64,000 bases of DNA, from positions 3,612,501 to 3,676,500 of the forward strand of contig NZ_CP060436.1 of NCBI RefSeq assembly GCF_003590145.2, given 5' to 3'. The notes beneath the pieces are model-generated. The model saw only the letters and a program-made list of their open reading frames with translations. It was not told the DNA's origin and ran no database searches. This document shows, one piece after another, positions 63,589-64,000 of this stretch. The stretch's first letter is position 1. Every line of letters starts with the position of its first letter. The stretch comes from Pseudooceanicola algae (GTDB taxonomy: Bacteria; Pseudomonadota; Alphaproteobacteria; Rhodobacterales; Rhodobacteraceae). The position numbers and the translations under genes are program-made.

Positions 63589-64000
63589 TCCAGGCAATGG
63601 TCGGGGCAATGTACGCTCTGCGGTCCCGCAAACACCCATCGTGCCAGACCCCGGCCGCTGCCGAAATGGTTCGCGACGCTCAGGTTGCTGACGCCCGACA
63701 CCCGCGATGCGGTGCTGTCCGTGGGCGAGACGGTGCAGGTTACGGCCGGCAACATCGTGGTCCGGGAAGGCGAAGAGACCACGGATCTCTACATCATCGA
63801 AGCCGGAGACGTCGCCTGCATGCGCGCCGGTGCCGAAGAAGACGATGACGACTGGCCGGTTCTGGCGCGGGTTTGGCACAGGGCTGCCGCATTGCGGCGG
63901 GCATCCCACTCATTTCTGCGCAGACCTTGCCGGCATCGCACCATGATTGCCGCCCTGTGCGCCGGCAGTCATTGCGCTGTCTCCGCCCGCCCGGCTAGCC
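63589..64000 (+). pseudogene. cNMP-binding-domain-like relic, open to the right edge
   Basis: The plus-strand frame from 63589 has no good start codon and reads PKWFATLRLLTPDTRDAVL, then GETVQVTAGNIVVREGEE, TTDLYIIEAGDVACMRAG, which fits a cyclic-nucleotide-binding domain. From about 63865 the expected G-x-x-F-G-E segment is missing, and the frame is not family-like. A truncated or decayed gene is likely; more may lie to the right. Confidence 0.4.

Noticed and set aside
1-64000. CRISPR array, rRNA operon or prophage
   Set aside because: No regularly spaced repeats, no rRNA sequence and no phage structural genes were seen.

Overview
The window is a GC-rich chromosomal segment from an alphaproteobacterium, most likely a member of the Rhodobacteraceae (Roseobacter/Paracoccus-type). 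The pointers are the small Hsp20-DUF1150 pair, TRAP transporters with Tat-exported binding proteins, the dacA-tmk-holB-tatD-MBL block, the lgt-midA-pgeF block and the general protein character. Two broad backgrounds alternate: conserved housekeeping DNA (about 1-31.9 kb) and a more mobile accessory stretch (about 31.9-52 kb), followed by an efflux operon and a second TRAP system.

Layout. 0-5.6 kb: tail of phnM, purEK, a DUF465 gene, hsp20 with DUF1150, and two facing glycosyltransferase genes. 5.6-13.4 kb: a winged-helix/ATP sulfurylase/APS kinase reading frame, trxB, an Lrp-type regulator, the coupled lgt-midA-pgeF genes, ubiK and a lipoprotein gene. 13.6-22.5 kb: a seven-gene catabolic operon (amidohydrolase, TRAP QMP, glutamine-synthetase-like ligase, aldehyde dehydrogenase, Fe-alcohol dehydrogenase) divergent from its RpiR-type regulator, with two operator-like repeats exactly 30 bp apart between them. 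22.5-31.6 kb: aroQ, a glycosyltransferase-like/sulfotransferase fusion with an uncharacterised partner, an AEC carrier, and the coupled dacA-tmk-holB-tatD-MBL genes.

31.8-41.3 kb: after tRNA-Ser(UGA) the DNA looks like an integration hot spot: a DUF3883 nuclease-like gene, two IS3-family relics, a DoxX gene cut by one of them, a decayed dehalogenase gene, a lower-GC HEPN-like gene, an ECF42 sigma/YciI pair with a small relic copy of the sigma gene, and a DUF1349 gene with one in-frame amber codon. 41-52 kb holds several regulator/enzyme pairs (TetR/SDR, WYL/GST, ECF/anti-sigma, LysR/SDR, ParD-like/methionine aminopeptidase, YghU/GST) and one unusual protein, a jacalin lectin joined to a Ser/Thr-rich beta domain that resembles an aerolysin-type pore former. 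52-58.5 kb is an RND efflux operon with its TetR regulator. 58.5-63.1 kb holds a SLAC1/TehA-type channel and a TRAP system (TakP-like binding protein convergent with its permease genes). A decayed cNMP-binding-like frame runs off the right edge.

The strongest candidates for new biology are the jacalin/aerolysin-like protein, the operon that appears to gamma-glutamylate and then oxidise an amino alcohol, the winged-helix-sulfate-activation fusion with a palindrome just upstream, and the glycosyltransferase/sulfotransferase fusion that could use PAPS made from the product of that enzyme. All functions are assigned from reading the translated sequence; no database search was run.
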